This document shows positions 31,815-40,716 of a stretch of 64,000 nucleotides of DNA, piece after piece. The position numbers and the translations under genes are program-made. The notes under the pieces are model-generated. The model did no database searches, had not been told where the DNA came from, and saw only the letters and a list, made by a program, of their open reading frames with translations. The stretch is from JADZAI01 sp964390465 (GTDB lineage Bacteria; Pseudomonadota; Alphaproteobacteria; Micropepsales; Micropepsaceae): the NCBI GenBank assembly GCA_964390465.1, contig CAYMIJ010000012.1:9999-73998 (forward strand), written 5' to 3'. Numbering within the stretch: the first letter of the stretch is position 1; each line of letters begins with the position of its first letter.

Positions 31815-34800
31815 GTGAAGATCACGCGCATCAGGATGTCGGGGTTCAAATCTTTCGTTGACCCGACTGAAGTTCACGTCGAGGCGGGGCTTACCGGGGT
31901 TGTCGGTCCTAATGGCTGTGGCAAATCGAACCTCTTGGAAGCACTACGCTGGGCGATGGGTGAAAACAGCGCCAAATCCATGCGTGGCGCTGGCATGGAC
32001 GATGTCATTTTTGCGGGCACAACGCAGCGTTCGGCCCGTTCGATGGCGGAAGTCACGATCTTCATCGACAATGCCGAACGCACGGCCCCGTCTTCGTATA
32101 ACGAATATGATGTGATCGAAATCTCACGCCGCATTGAGCGTGAGGCTGGTTCAGTCTATCGCATCAACGGTCGCGAGGTGCGCCAGCGTGATGTCCAGCT
32201 TTTCTTTGCCGATGCATCTACCGGCGCGCATTCACCTGCGTTGGTGCGACAGGGGCAGATCGGCCAGATCATTGCAGCCAAACCGCTTCAGCGGCGTGCA
32301 ATTCTGGAAGAAGCGGCCGGTATTTCTGGGCTTCACACGCGTCGCCACGAAGCAGAACTGCGTCTACGAGCCGCAGAAACCAACCTCAACCGCCTGAATG
32401 ATGTCATCGGCGAACTGGAAACACAGCTCGCCACTCTGAAACGCCAGGCACGTCAGGCAACCAGGTATCGCAATCTGTCAGGACTGATCCGCGAAGCTGA
32501 GGCGATCGCGCTACACCAGCGCTGGACAGGCGCGGCAGAAAGTGTTGCAGGTGCGGAAGCTCAGGCAGCCGAGGCGGAACGTCTGACCGCAGATGCAACC
32601 GCAGCCGCTGCTGCGGCGACTGTAAAGCAGACAGAAGCGCATGACGCCCTGCCTGAATTGCGCGAGACAGAAGCAGAGCGTGCCGCCGCCTTTCAGCGCC
32701 TGCGCCTTGAACGCGAACAGCTTGATGCCGATGAACGCCGCGCACGCGAAGCCATTGTGCGCCTGCAGCGCCAGATCACCGAAATCGCGGCAGACATTGC
32801 GCGCGAAACGGAGCGCGGTGCCGACGCCACGCGTATGGTGGAACAACTCGCTGCTGAAATCGCTGAGATCGAATCCTCGGACGCCGGGCGCAGCGACGCT
32901 CTTACCACAGCAGATACAGCGGCGCGCGACGCGCAGACAGCCCTGCTTGAAGTGGAAGGCAATCTTGACACGGTGCGCGCAGAAGCAGCACGCCTCACCG
33001 CCCGCCGTCAGGCGCTTGAACGGGCGCGCGCCGATTCCGAACGCCGTCTACAGCGATTGGTCGAACAGCTCACCGCAAATGGTACTGAGAGACAACGGGC
33101 TGAAGAAGACGCCGCACGCGCCCCTGATGCGACACACGCAGGCAAAGCAGTCATTGAGGTCCGCAATGCGCTTGAGGCGGCCCGTCAACACCTCGCTGCC
33201 TGTGAAAGCGAGCGTCAGTCGAGCCTTCGACGTCTTGAGGAACTGCGCGAACCGCTCGCGTTGGCAGATCGTGAAACTTCACGTCTCAGGGCTGAGGAAA
33301 AAGCCATTGCCGGCCTGCTCGGTGCAGGTGGCGGTCTGTGGCCCAAGCTTGTGGATTCGCTGAAGGTAGAACGGGGTTTTGAAGCGGCCGTCGCGGCGGC
33401 CCTGGGCGATGATCTCGACGCACCGCTGGATGAAACAGCGCCCATGCACTGGCGCGGCCTACCCGCACTCGACAATCCGACCGCCTTGCCCGACGGCGTT
33501 TCGCTTCTATCACTTCATGTTGGTGCGCCAGAGGCTCTTGCCCGCCGCTTCAGCGCCATCGGCATTGTCGACGCCAGCGAAGGCGACCGCCTCCAGCCGC
33601 TGCTACTGCCAGGACAACGGCTCGTCAGCCGTGAAGGTGCATTGTGGCGCTGGGATGGTTTTCGCAGCGCTGCTGACGCGGAAACCCCTGCGGCGATCCG
33701 CCTGGCGCAACGCAACCGCCTGGACGTTCTGGCGCAGGAGATCGCTGAAGCCGATCGTGCTGCAGCTGACGCACGTCAGGCATTCCATGATGCGCGGACG
33801 CAAAGCGAAACGCAGGCGGAAGCAGAACGTACGGCACGTCAGTCTGTCCGCACTATCGAACAGACAGTCGCCTCAGCCGAACGGGCTCTGGCAGAAGCGG
33901 AACGTGAAGCCATCCGTCACTCCTCGCGCGCTAATGCGCTGAATGAAACGGCGCAGCGCCTGACCAGTGAACATGCAGAAGCTGACCGCGCACTGGGCGA
34001 AGCAGTTTCTGAGTTCGCCGCGATGCCACCTGCAGACTCTTTCACGCCACAGGTGACTGCGCTTCAGGAAAAGGTTTTGTCTGCCCGCTCTGCCGCGACC
34101 GAGGCCCGCGCCACTGTGGAAAATGCTCGGCGCGAGATCGCCACCGCCGCTGCGCGTCTGGCGGCGGCACGCCGTGAACATGGTGACTGGACACGTCGCG
34201 CTACGTCGGCGGAGCAACAGATCGGTTCACTCAGCACGCGCAAGACAGCCAGCGAGTCAGAACTCGCTGCCGTCAATGCCATACCGGGTGAGATTGAACA
34301 CAAACGCACTGCACTCCTTAACGCGATTGGTGAAGCCGAAACGGCGCGATCACAGGCGGCCGAAGCGCTTGCCGCAGCTGAGGCTGTTGCTGGTGATGCT
34401 GACCGGCTTGTGCGACTTACGGGGGTTACCCTGGCCGACGCGCGTGAGGCGCGGGCCCTGAAAACGGCAGCACTTGAAAATGCGCGTCAACGGCTTGCTG
34501 AAACCGCCGCGCGTGTCCGTGAGACCATGGACTGCGAGCCAGGCGAACTGCTGGCGAAATCAAATCTGAAGGAAGGCGATGATCTGCCGGCGCTCGACCA
34601 GATTGATGCCAAGGTTGAACGTCTGAAGCGCGAGCGCGAAAGTCTTGGTGGCGTCAATCTGCGCGCCGATGAAGAAGCGCAGGAATACGAGACGCGGCTT
34701 GTCTCGATGCAGGCTGAAAAGGCCGATCTTGAAACGGCGATCTCCAAACTGCGTGGTGCCATCGGCGCGCTCAACCGCGAAGGGCGCGAACGCCTGCTTG

Positions 34801-35270
34801 CCGCTTTCGATACGGTCAATGGTCACTTCAAGAGGCTGTTTACGACGCTCTTCGGCGGCGGTGAGGCAGAACTGAAGCTGACGGAATCAGATGACCCGCT
34901 TGAGGCCGGTCTTGAAATCATCGCCAAACCACCCGGCAAGAAACCTGCCACGCTCTCGCTCTTGTCGGGTGGTGAACAGACGCTGACGGCGCTTTCGCTC
35001 ATCTTCGCGATCTTCCTGTCGAACCCCTCGCCCATCTGCGTGCTGGACGAAGTCGATGCGCCACTGGACGACGCTAATATCGAGCGCTTCTGCAATCTGA
35101 TGGACGAAATGACAAAGCTTACCGAAACGCGTTTCCTCATTATCACGCACCACGCTTTCACTATGGCACGCATGGACCGGTTGATGGGTGTGACGATGCA
35201 GGAACGTGGCGTCAGCCAGCTTGTCTCGGTCGATCTTGCTGGGGCAGAACGGGTGCTTGCCGCAGAATAA
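31815..35270 (+). CDS. smc: Chromosome partition protein SMC
   Basis: 1151 aa, normal for SMC. N-terminal Walker A is VVGPNGCGKSNLLEALRW (30-47) and QIGQIIAAKPLQRRAILEEAAG is the Q-loop region. Long coiled-coil arms flank a hinge at about 490-640. The C-terminal head carries the ABC signature LSLLSGGEQTLTALSLIFAI and Walker B CVLDEVDAPLDDANIERF. It condenses and segregates the chromosome with ScpAB, which are not in the window. The start is GTG, with AAGGGG rather far upstream. No truncation is seen. Confidence 0.97.
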   Translation: MKITRIRMSGFKSFVDPTEVHVEAGLTGVVGPNGCGKSNLLEALRWAMGENSAKSMRGAGMDDVIFAGTTQRSARSMAEVTIFIDNAERTAPSSYNEYDVIEISRRIEREAGSVYRINGREVRQRDVQLFFADASTGAHSPALVRQGQIGQIIAAKPLQRRAILEEAAGISGLHTRRHEAELRLRAAETNLNRLNDVIGELETQLATLKRQARQATRYRNLSGLIREAEAIALHQRWTGAAESVAGAEAQAAEAERLTADATAAAAAATVKQTEAHDALPELRETEAERAAAFQRLRLEREQLDADERRAREAIVRLQRQITEIAADIARETERGADATRMVEQLAAEIAEIESSDAGRSDALTTADTAARDAQTALLEVEGNLDTVRAEAARLTARRQALERARADSERRLQRLVEQLTANGTERQRAEEDAARAPDATHAGKAVIEVRNALEAARQHLAACESERQSSLRRLEELREPLALADRETSRLRAEEKAIAGLLGAGGGLWPKLVDSLKVERGFEAAVAAALGDDLDAPLDETAPMHWRGLPALDNPTALPDGVSLLSLHVGAPEALARRFSAIGIVDASEGDRLQPLLLPGQRLVSREGALWRWDGFRSAADAETPAAIRLAQRNRLDVLAQEIAEADRAAADARQAFHDARTQSETQAEAERTARQSVRTIEQTVASAERALAEAEREAIRHSSRANALNETAQRLTSEHAEADRALGEAVSEFAAMPPADSFTPQVTALQEKVLSARSAATEARATVENARREIATAAARLAAARREHGDWTRRATSAEQQIGSLSTRKTASESELAAVNAIPGEIEHKRTALLNAIGEAETARSQAAEALAAAEAVAGDADRLVRLTGVTLADAREARALKTAALENARQRLAETAARVRETMDCEPGELLAKSNLKEGDDLPALDQIDAKVERLKRERESLGGVNLRADEEAQEYETRLVSMQAEKADLETAISKLRGAIGALNREGRERLLAAFDTVNGHFKRLFTTLFGGGEAELKLTESDDPLEAGLEIIAKPPGKKPATLSLLSGGEQTLTALSLIFAIFLSNPSPICVLDEVDAPLDDANIERFCNLMDEMTKLTETRFLIITHHAFTMARMDRLMGVTMQERGVSQLVSVDLAGAERVLAAE

Positions 35271-35384
35271 GCTGGTCACATCTTCGATGCTTAACCCCGA
35301 GAATATGTCTCGGATTCAGAATGTGTGGATACGGCAAGCTTGCAACACTGAAACAACGGCAAGTCCTTCATAGGCCCAATAGCA

Positions 35385-36029
35385 ATGGAGCAACTATCCG
35401 AGGATATTCTGAAATCAGTTAAGCCCAATCGCTTTTACATGGGCTGCAAGCGCGGTATTGACTGGATTATCGCACTGACCCTTTCAGTTTTATTGTCGCC
35501 CCTTTTCATCGTGGCGGCACTTGCCATCAAGTGCGAGACATCAGGCCCAATTCTCTATTCGCAGCGCCGCATTGGTTTCCGAGGCGCGCCATTTATCATT
35601 TATAAGTTTCGCACCATGCAGACCTGCGACACTTCAGAAGCAGATGATAAAGACCGCGCCATGACAAGACCTGATGATGCCCGGGTTACAAGAGTTGGCC
35701 GATTCCTGCGACAAACGCGCTTCGACGAATTGCCCCAACTGATAAATATACTGAAAGGCGACATGAGTTGGATCGGTCCTCGACCTGAGAGTGAGTCGCT
35801 TTCACATTGGTATTCAGAACAGATCGCATTTTACCATTACCGACATATTGTTCGCCCCGGCATTACCGGATGGGCGCAAGTCAATCAGGGACATGTCACA
35901 TCTATAGATGATGTTATGAAAAAACTACGATATGATCTTCATTATGTGTGTAATTTATCATGGCTTATGGACATTCATATTATATTTAGAACCATACATG
36001 TGGTAATGACGGGGGCTGGCGCCCGCTGA
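35385..36029 (+). CDS. Bacterial sugar transferase (polyprenyl-phosphate phosphoglycosyl transferase)
   Basis: 214 aa, a small monotopic phosphoglycosyl transferase. One N-terminal hydrophobic segment (about 28-50), then ILYSQRRIGFRGAPFIIYKF, RTRFDELPQLINILKGDMSW (catalytic Asp-Glu pair), IGPRPE, and RPGITGWAQVNQG. It transfers a sugar phosphate to undecaprenyl phosphate as the first step of a polysaccharide or glycan. It is alone: no other glycosyltransferase, flippase or polymerase is nearby. Its last 200 bases are clearly AT-richer than the flanking smc and argS, suggesting transfer. Confidence 0.92.
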   Translation: MEQLSEDILKSVKPNRFYMGCKRGIDWIIALTLSVLLSPLFIVAALAIKCETSGPILYSQRRIGFRGAPFIIYKFRTMQTCDTSEADDKDRAMTRPDDARVTRVGRFLRQTRFDELPQLINILKGDMSWIGPRPESESLSHWYSEQIAFYHYRHIVRPGITGWAQVNQGHVTSIDDVMKKLRYDLHYVCNLSWLMDIHIIFRTIHVVMTGAGAR

Positions 36030-36185
36030 TCCTCGTTCCATTGCACATACTGCATTCAGAAAATAACTCAGTCAGGCCCTGCCCCGTTTATGAACCCGCA
36101 GAACATTTCCAAAGAAAACGGGTTATGATTTTCATAGGCGGCAAAGTGGCTGACAACAGGCGTCGGTGTTGACCTCGCCCCGTCA

Positions 36186-37964
36186 ATGACCCAAATCCCG
36201 GCCATGCGTCCGTCTTTGATTTCTGATCTCACCGCCGCCATGGGTGCGGCCTTTTCCGCTGAGGGGCTCGATCCCGCGCTCGGCCGTGTTCAGCTATCTG
36301 ACCGACCCGACCTCGCGCAGTTCCAGTCGAACGGTGCGCTGGCCGCTGCGAAGGCCGCAAAGGAAAATCCACGCGCCCTGGCCGAACGCATTGCAGCACG
36401 GCTCAAGGCCGACACACGGTTTGAAAAAGTTGAAATCGCCGGGCCGGGTTTTCTGAACCTTACCCTCACAGATGCCGCGCTGAATACGGCGCTCGGCACA
36501 GGCGATGCGCTGCTCGCGGCTGACGCTACGGGTGTGCGCGGCAAGATCATTCTTGATTTCGGCGGGCCGAATGTCGCCAAGGCGATGCATGTCGGCCATC
36601 TACGTTCGTCGATCATCGGCGATGCGCTGCAACGTCATTTCCGCTTTGCCGGATATGATGTCACCAGTGACGTGCATCTGGGTGACTGGGGCAAGCCCAT
36701 CGGCATGTTGATCACCGAGCTGAAACGGCGTCACGGTGATCTGCCCTATTTCCGCGATGGCTTTGAAGGCCCGTTCCCTGCCGAACCGCCGGTCAGTATG
36801 GAGGATCTGGAAATCCTCTATCCAGAAGCGGCTTCTGCCTGCAAAGCCGATGCGGCGCGAGATGAAGAAGCGCGCATCGCCACGATGGAGCTGCAACAGG
36901 GCCGCGCCGGATATCGTGCTTTGTGGCGCCATTTCATCGACGTGTCGATTGCCGGCATCAAGCGCGAGTTCGCCTCGCTCGGCGTCAGCTTTGATCTCTG
37001 GAAGGGCGAGGCCGACGTCGATGCGCTGATCGCACCGATGCTCGACGACATGAAGGCGCGCGGCATCGCCGAGTTGGATGATGGCGCGCTGATCGTGCGT
37101 GTGGGCGAATCCACCGACAAAAAGGAAACGCCCCCGCTGATCCTTGTGAAGCGTGATGGCGGCGTTCTTTATGAAACCACCGATGTCGCCACCATCATCG
37201 ACCGTGTGCGCGGCCATGACCCTGATCTGATCCTCTATGTCGTGGATCAGCGTCAACACGAGCATTTTGAAAAAGTGTTCCGGGGCGCGCGCAAGGCGGG
37301 CTATGCGGGCCGTGCGGCGCTGGAACATGTCGGCTTCGGCACGATGAACGGCATCGATGGCAAGCCGTTCAAGACCCGCGCGGGCGGTGTGCTGAAGCTC
37401 TTTGATCTCATCGCCATGGCGAAGGACGAGGCAGGCAAGCGCCTCACCGAACAGGGCATCGGCGCAGACTATCCCGAAGACGAGCGGGCCGAAGTGGCGC
37501 GGCAGGTGGGCCTTGCTGCCATCAAGTTCGCTGATCTTTCGAACTACCGCCTCACCAACTACATCTTCGATCTGGAACGCTTTACGCGCTTTGAAGGCAA
37601 GACCGGCCCTTATCTGCAATATGCGGCAGTGCGTATCAAATCCCTGCTGCGCAAAGCCGCAGACGAAGGTGCAAAGCCTGGTCTCATTTCCATTCAGACA
37701 TCTGAGGAACGTGATCTGGCGCTGGCCCTGCTGCGTTTTTCGGATGCACTGGAAGAAACGCTGAAGACCCGCGCACCGAACGTCATGTGCGATTACGCCT
37801 TCAGCGTGGCGCAGCGTTTCTCATCCTTCTATGCCGCGCATCATATCCTCAGCGCCAATGACGCCGCTTTACAGGCTTCGCGCCTTGGCCTCGCAAGCCT
37901 GACGCTGAAAGCACTCGAAACCGCGCTTGGCCTGCTCGGCATCGAGGTACCGGAACGGATGTGA
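36186..37964 (+). CDS. argS: Arginine--tRNA ligase
   Basis: 592 aa class Ia synthetase. The HIGH-equivalent is HVGH in NVAKAMHVGHLRSSIIGDAL, followed by GDWGKPIGMLITEL. The KMSK loop is degenerate, GKPFKTRAGGVLKL, as is normal for many ArgRS enzymes. The C-terminal anticodon-binding domain ends AALGLLGIEVPERM-like (ETALGLLGIEVPERM). A second ATG lies 18 bases into the gene; no strong ribosome binding site favours one. It charges tRNA-Arg in the cytoplasm. Confidence 0.97.
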   Translation: MTQIPAMRPSLISDLTAAMGAAFSAEGLDPALGRVQLSDRPDLAQFQSNGALAAAKAAKENPRALAERIAARLKADTRFEKVEIAGPGFLNLTLTDAALNTALGTGDALLAADATGVRGKIILDFGGPNVAKAMHVGHLRSSIIGDALQRHFRFAGYDVTSDVHLGDWGKPIGMLITELKRRHGDLPYFRDGFEGPFPAEPPVSMEDLEILYPEAASACKADAARDEEARIATMELQQGRAGYRALWRHFIDVSIAGIKREFASLGVSFDLWKGEADVDALIAPMLDDMKARGIAELDDGALIVRVGESTDKKETPPLILVKRDGGVLYETTDVATIIDRVRGHDPDLILYVVDQRQHEHFEKVFRGARKAGYAGRAALEHVGFGTMNGIDGKPFKTRAGGVLKLFDLIAMAKDEAGKRLTEQGIGADYPEDERAEVARQVGLAAIKFADLSNYRLTNYIFDLERFTRFEGKTGPYLQYAAVRIKSLLRKAADEGAKPGLISIQTSEERDLALALLRFSDALEETLKTRAPNVMCDYAFSVAQRFSSFYAAHHILSANDAALQASRLGLASLTLKALETALGLLGIEVPERM

Positions 37965-38027
37965 GGGTTGCTGCCGGGGTGATCGCACCCCATCTCATGG
38001 GAAAGTCATTTGAAAAGGCGTCATGAG

Positions 38028-38894
38028 ATGAAAGAGGTCGCAGCGATCCTGCAAAACCCGAACGGTCATTGGGTGGGTGACGGATTTCCCGTGCGCTCGC
38101 TGTTTTCATATCAGCAAGGTGCCGCCGCACTCAGCCCCTTTCTGCTGCTCGACTATGCCGGGCCTTACGATTTTCCTCCAGCCAACACGCCACGTGGTGT
38201 TGGCGCACATCCCCATCGCGGCTTTGAGACGGTTACCATTGTCTATGAAGGCGAAGTGGCACACCGCGATTCAGCAGGTCATGGTGGAGAGATCGGCCCC
38301 GGCGACGTGCAGTGGATGACGGCGGCATCGGGCGTCGTCCACGAAGAGTTTCACGCACCCGGCTTCATGAAATCCGGCGGCCTTTTCCGCATGGTCCAGT
38401 TGTGGGTCAATCTGCCCGCGAAGGACAAGATGACGGCCCCGCGCTATCAGGCGATCACCGCGGCAGACATTCCATCCGTCGCCCTGCCTGATGATGCGGG
38501 CAGCCTTCGGGTGATTGCCGGGGCGTATGGCGGTGTCACTGGCCCTGCCCGCACCTTCACCCCCCTCAATATGTGGGACATGCGGTTGAAAGCTGGCAAA
38601 GCCGTCACCCTTGATGTGCCTGAAGGGCACACGGTCCTGCTGATCGCCCTTTCCGGGCGCATCACCCTGAATGGAAAAACGGGCATCGACGCCGGTGAAG
38701 GCGCCCGCCTCGAACGACACGGTACGCAGGTCAGGATGATGGCAGAGAATGATGCCTTGGTGCTGGTGCTGACCGGCGCGCCGATTGACGAGCCGGTCTT
38801 CGGCCATGGCCCCTTTGTCATGAACACACGGGCTGAAATCTTTCAGGCGATTGAGGACTTCAACGCTGGCCGGTTCGGGCGACTGGCCTCTTAG
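38028..38894 (+). CDS. Pirin family protein
   Basis: 288 aa bicupin. The metal site is in GVGAHPHRGFETVTIVYEGE with HPHRG and later GDVQWMTAASGVVHEEFH, matching pirin (iron ligands His, His, His, Glu). Bacterial pirins include quercetin dioxygenase-like proteins and regulators of metabolic enzymes; the role here is open. The ATG has AAAGG-like sequence about 10 bases upstream; a TTG 18 bases earlier is also in frame. Its stop is about 90 bases before the glycine riboswitch. Confidence 0.9.
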   Translation: MKEVAAILQNPNGHWVGDGFPVRSLFSYQQGAAALSPFLLLDYAGPYDFPPANTPRGVGAHPHRGFETVTIVYEGEVAHRDSAGHGGEIGPGDVQWMTAASGVVHEEFHAPGFMKSGGLFRMVQLWVNLPAKDKMTAPRYQAITAADIPSVALPDDAGSLRVIAGAYGGVTGPARTFTPLNMWDMRLKAGKAVTLDVPEGHTVLLIALSGRITLNGKTGIDAGEGARLERHGTQVRMMAENDALVLVLTGAPIDEPVFGHGPFVMNTRAEIFQAIEDFNAGRFGRLAS

Positions 38895-38984
38895 GCGCAA
38901 TTGACTCTTGCCCGCCGCCCCTCTACGCCCGGCGCATCGTCAGCGCCCAACGGGAGTCGCGTGCTGTCGGCCAAGCAAATGATC

Positions 38985-39172
38985 CCTAGCGGGAGAGCCC
39001 GGATGGCATCCATCCGGCGCCGAAGGAGCAACCGCCCCGGTAAACTCTCAGGCACCCAGGACCGCAAGGGGGATGAGCGTCTGGAAAGTGGCGAAATCCG
39101 TTTCGCCCACCGACGGGGTAATGGCCGGCCATTCAGGCGGCACGAAATCTCTCAGGTCACATGACAGACGGG
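38985..39172 (+). ncRNA. Tandem glycine riboswitch
   Basis: Two glycine aptamers in a row before gcvT. Aptamer 1 (about 38988-39066): GCGGGAGAGC, then GCCGAAGGAGCAACCGCC and AACTCTCAGGCAC, the family-defining elements. Aptamer 2 (about 39077-39168): TCTGGAAAGTGG, CCCACCGACGGGGTAA and AATCTCTCAGGTCAC. A CGTGGA-TG-TCCACG hairpin (39180-39193) follows and may belong to the expression platform, ahead of GAGG (39214-39217) and the GTG start. In known cases glycine binding turns on the cleavage operon. Confidence 0.93.
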
Positions 39173-39224
39173 GCAGCGGCGTGGATGTCCACGGCGCTCA
39201 ACCTGTCGGCATGTGAGGATCTGA

Positions 39225-40337
39225 GTGAGCGTTAAACAAACACAATTGAACGCCCTGCACCGTGAATGCGGTGGCAAGATGGTGCCATTCGCTGGCTACG
39301 ACATGCCGGTGCAGTTTCCCACCGGCGTGCTGAAGGAACATCTCCACACCCGCGCTGCCTGCGGCCTGTTTGATGTCAGCCATATGGGCCAGGCCTGGCT
39401 GACGGGCGACGACATCGCAGCGCGGTTTGAAACGCTGGTGCCGGGCAACATTCAGGAACTCAAGCCCGGGCAGATCCGTTACACGCTGCTGCTGAACGAT
39501 CAGGGTGGCATTCGTGACGATCTGATGGTCACAAGGCCATGGAATGGCGCGGATGGCCGCTCGCTGTTTCTGGTGGTCAACGCTGCCTGCAAGGACGCTG
39601 ACTTCGCGCATATCGCCGCCAGCCTGCCGGGCGCCGAGCTTCATCGTCTGGAAGACCGCGCGCTTCTGGCGCTGCAGGGTCCGAAGGCCAGTGCCGTTCT
39701 GTCGCGCCTGGCACCGGACTCCGCCACGATGACCTTCATGACGGCCGCGCCGCTGATGACCCTCGGCCATGAATGTTATGTCAGCCGCTCAGGCTATACG
39801 GGCGAAGACGGCTACGAAATCTCGGTGCCCGGTGCAGCAGCGGAAGAAATCGCCCGCCGCCTGCTGGCTGACAGCGACGTTCTGCCCATCGGCCTTGGCG
39901 CGCGCGACAGCCTTCGGCTTGAAGCGGGCCTTTGCCTTTATGGTCACGACATTGACGAAAACACATCTCCGGTCGAGGGCGCGCTCACCTGGGCCATTGG
40001 CAAGCGCCGCAAGACGGAAGCGAACTTCCCCGGCGCCGCGCGTATTCTTTCAGAATTGGCGGTCGGACCCGCCCGCAAGCGCGTTGGCATCCTGCCTGCT
40101 GACAAAGCTCCCGCCCGCGAAGGCACTGAAATCCAGTCCGCAGACGGCAAGCCCATTGGCATCGTCACCTCAGGCGGCTTCGGCCCGACGCTGAACGGCC
40201 CGATGTGCATGGGCTATGTCGAAACGCCCTTCGCTGCTGATGGCACCCAGGTTCAGCTCATCGTGCGCGGACAGGCACGGCCTGCCCGCATCGCGCCCAT
40301 GCCTTTCGTTCCACAAAATTACTACAGGGGTAAATGA
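39225..40337 (+). CDS. gcvT: Glycine cleavage system T protein (aminomethyltransferase)
   Basis: 370 aa. GcvT moves the aminomethyl group from lipoyl-GcvH to tetrahydrofolate, releasing ammonia. MVPFAGYDMPVQF, CGLFDVSHMGQAWLTG, GGIRDDLMVTR and SGYTGEDGYEISVPG are the conserved folate and substrate blocks. The GTG start has GAGG 7 bases upstream. gcvH begins inside the last codons (ATGATG overlap). Transcription is under the glycine riboswitch. Confidence 0.96.
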   Translation: MSVKQTQLNALHRECGGKMVPFAGYDMPVQFPTGVLKEHLHTRAACGLFDVSHMGQAWLTGDDIAARFETLVPGNIQELKPGQIRYTLLLNDQGGIRDDLMVTRPWNGADGRSLFLVVNAACKDADFAHIAASLPGAELHRLEDRALLALQGPKASAVLSRLAPDSATMTFMTAAPLMTLGHECYVSRSGYTGEDGYEISVPGAAAEEIARRLLADSDVLPIGLGARDSLRLEAGLCLYGHDIDENTSPVEGALTWAIGKRRKTEANFPGAARILSELAVGPARKRVGILPADKAPAREGTEIQSADGKPIGIVTSGGFGPTLNGPMCMGYVETPFAADGTQVQLIVRGQARPARIAPMPFVPQNYYRGK

Positions 40338-40711
40338 TGACCACCTATTACACCGAAGAACATGAATGGCTGAGCGTTGAAGGCGGCATCGCCACGGTCG
40401 GCATCACACGCCATGCGGCAGAACAGCTGGGCGATGTGGTGTTTGTGGAACTGCCCGCCATCGGCAAGGTGCTGACCGCCAAGGGCGAAGCAGCGGTCGT
40501 GGAAAGCGTCAAGGCCGCCAGCGATGTCTATGCACCGGTGTCGGGCGAAGTGGTCGGCGCGAATGACGCCATCGCCGCTGAACCGGCCAAGGTGAACGAA
40601 GATCCCGAAGGTGCGGGCTGGTTCTTCAAGGTCAAACTCGCCAATGAAGGCGAGCTTTCTGGTCTGATGAACAAGGCCGCCTATGACGCCTTCGTCGAAG
40701 CCAACGGATAA
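40334..40711 (+). CDS. gcvH: Glycine cleavage system H protein
   Basis: 125 aa lipoyl carrier. The lipoylated lysine is K60 in GEAAVVESVKAASDVYAP, with GDVVFVELPAIGKVL before it and the usual SGEVVGANDAI after. It shuttles the aminomethyl intermediate between GcvP, GcvT and the L protein. It overlaps the gcvT stop and is 5 bases from gcvPA. A second ATG lies one codon in. Confidence 0.97.
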   Translation: MMTTYYTEEHEWLSVEGGIATVGITRHAAEQLGDVVFVELPAIGKVLTAKGEAAVVESVKAASDVYAPVSGEVVGANDAIAAEPAKVNEDPEGAGWFFKVKLANEGELSGLMNKAAYDAFVEANG

Positions 40712-40716
40712 GACCC

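Noticed and set aside
35297..35313. CCGAGA-ATATG-TCTCGG hairpin after smc as a terminator
   Set aside because: The stem is only 6 bp and no T-run follows; too weak to list as a feature.
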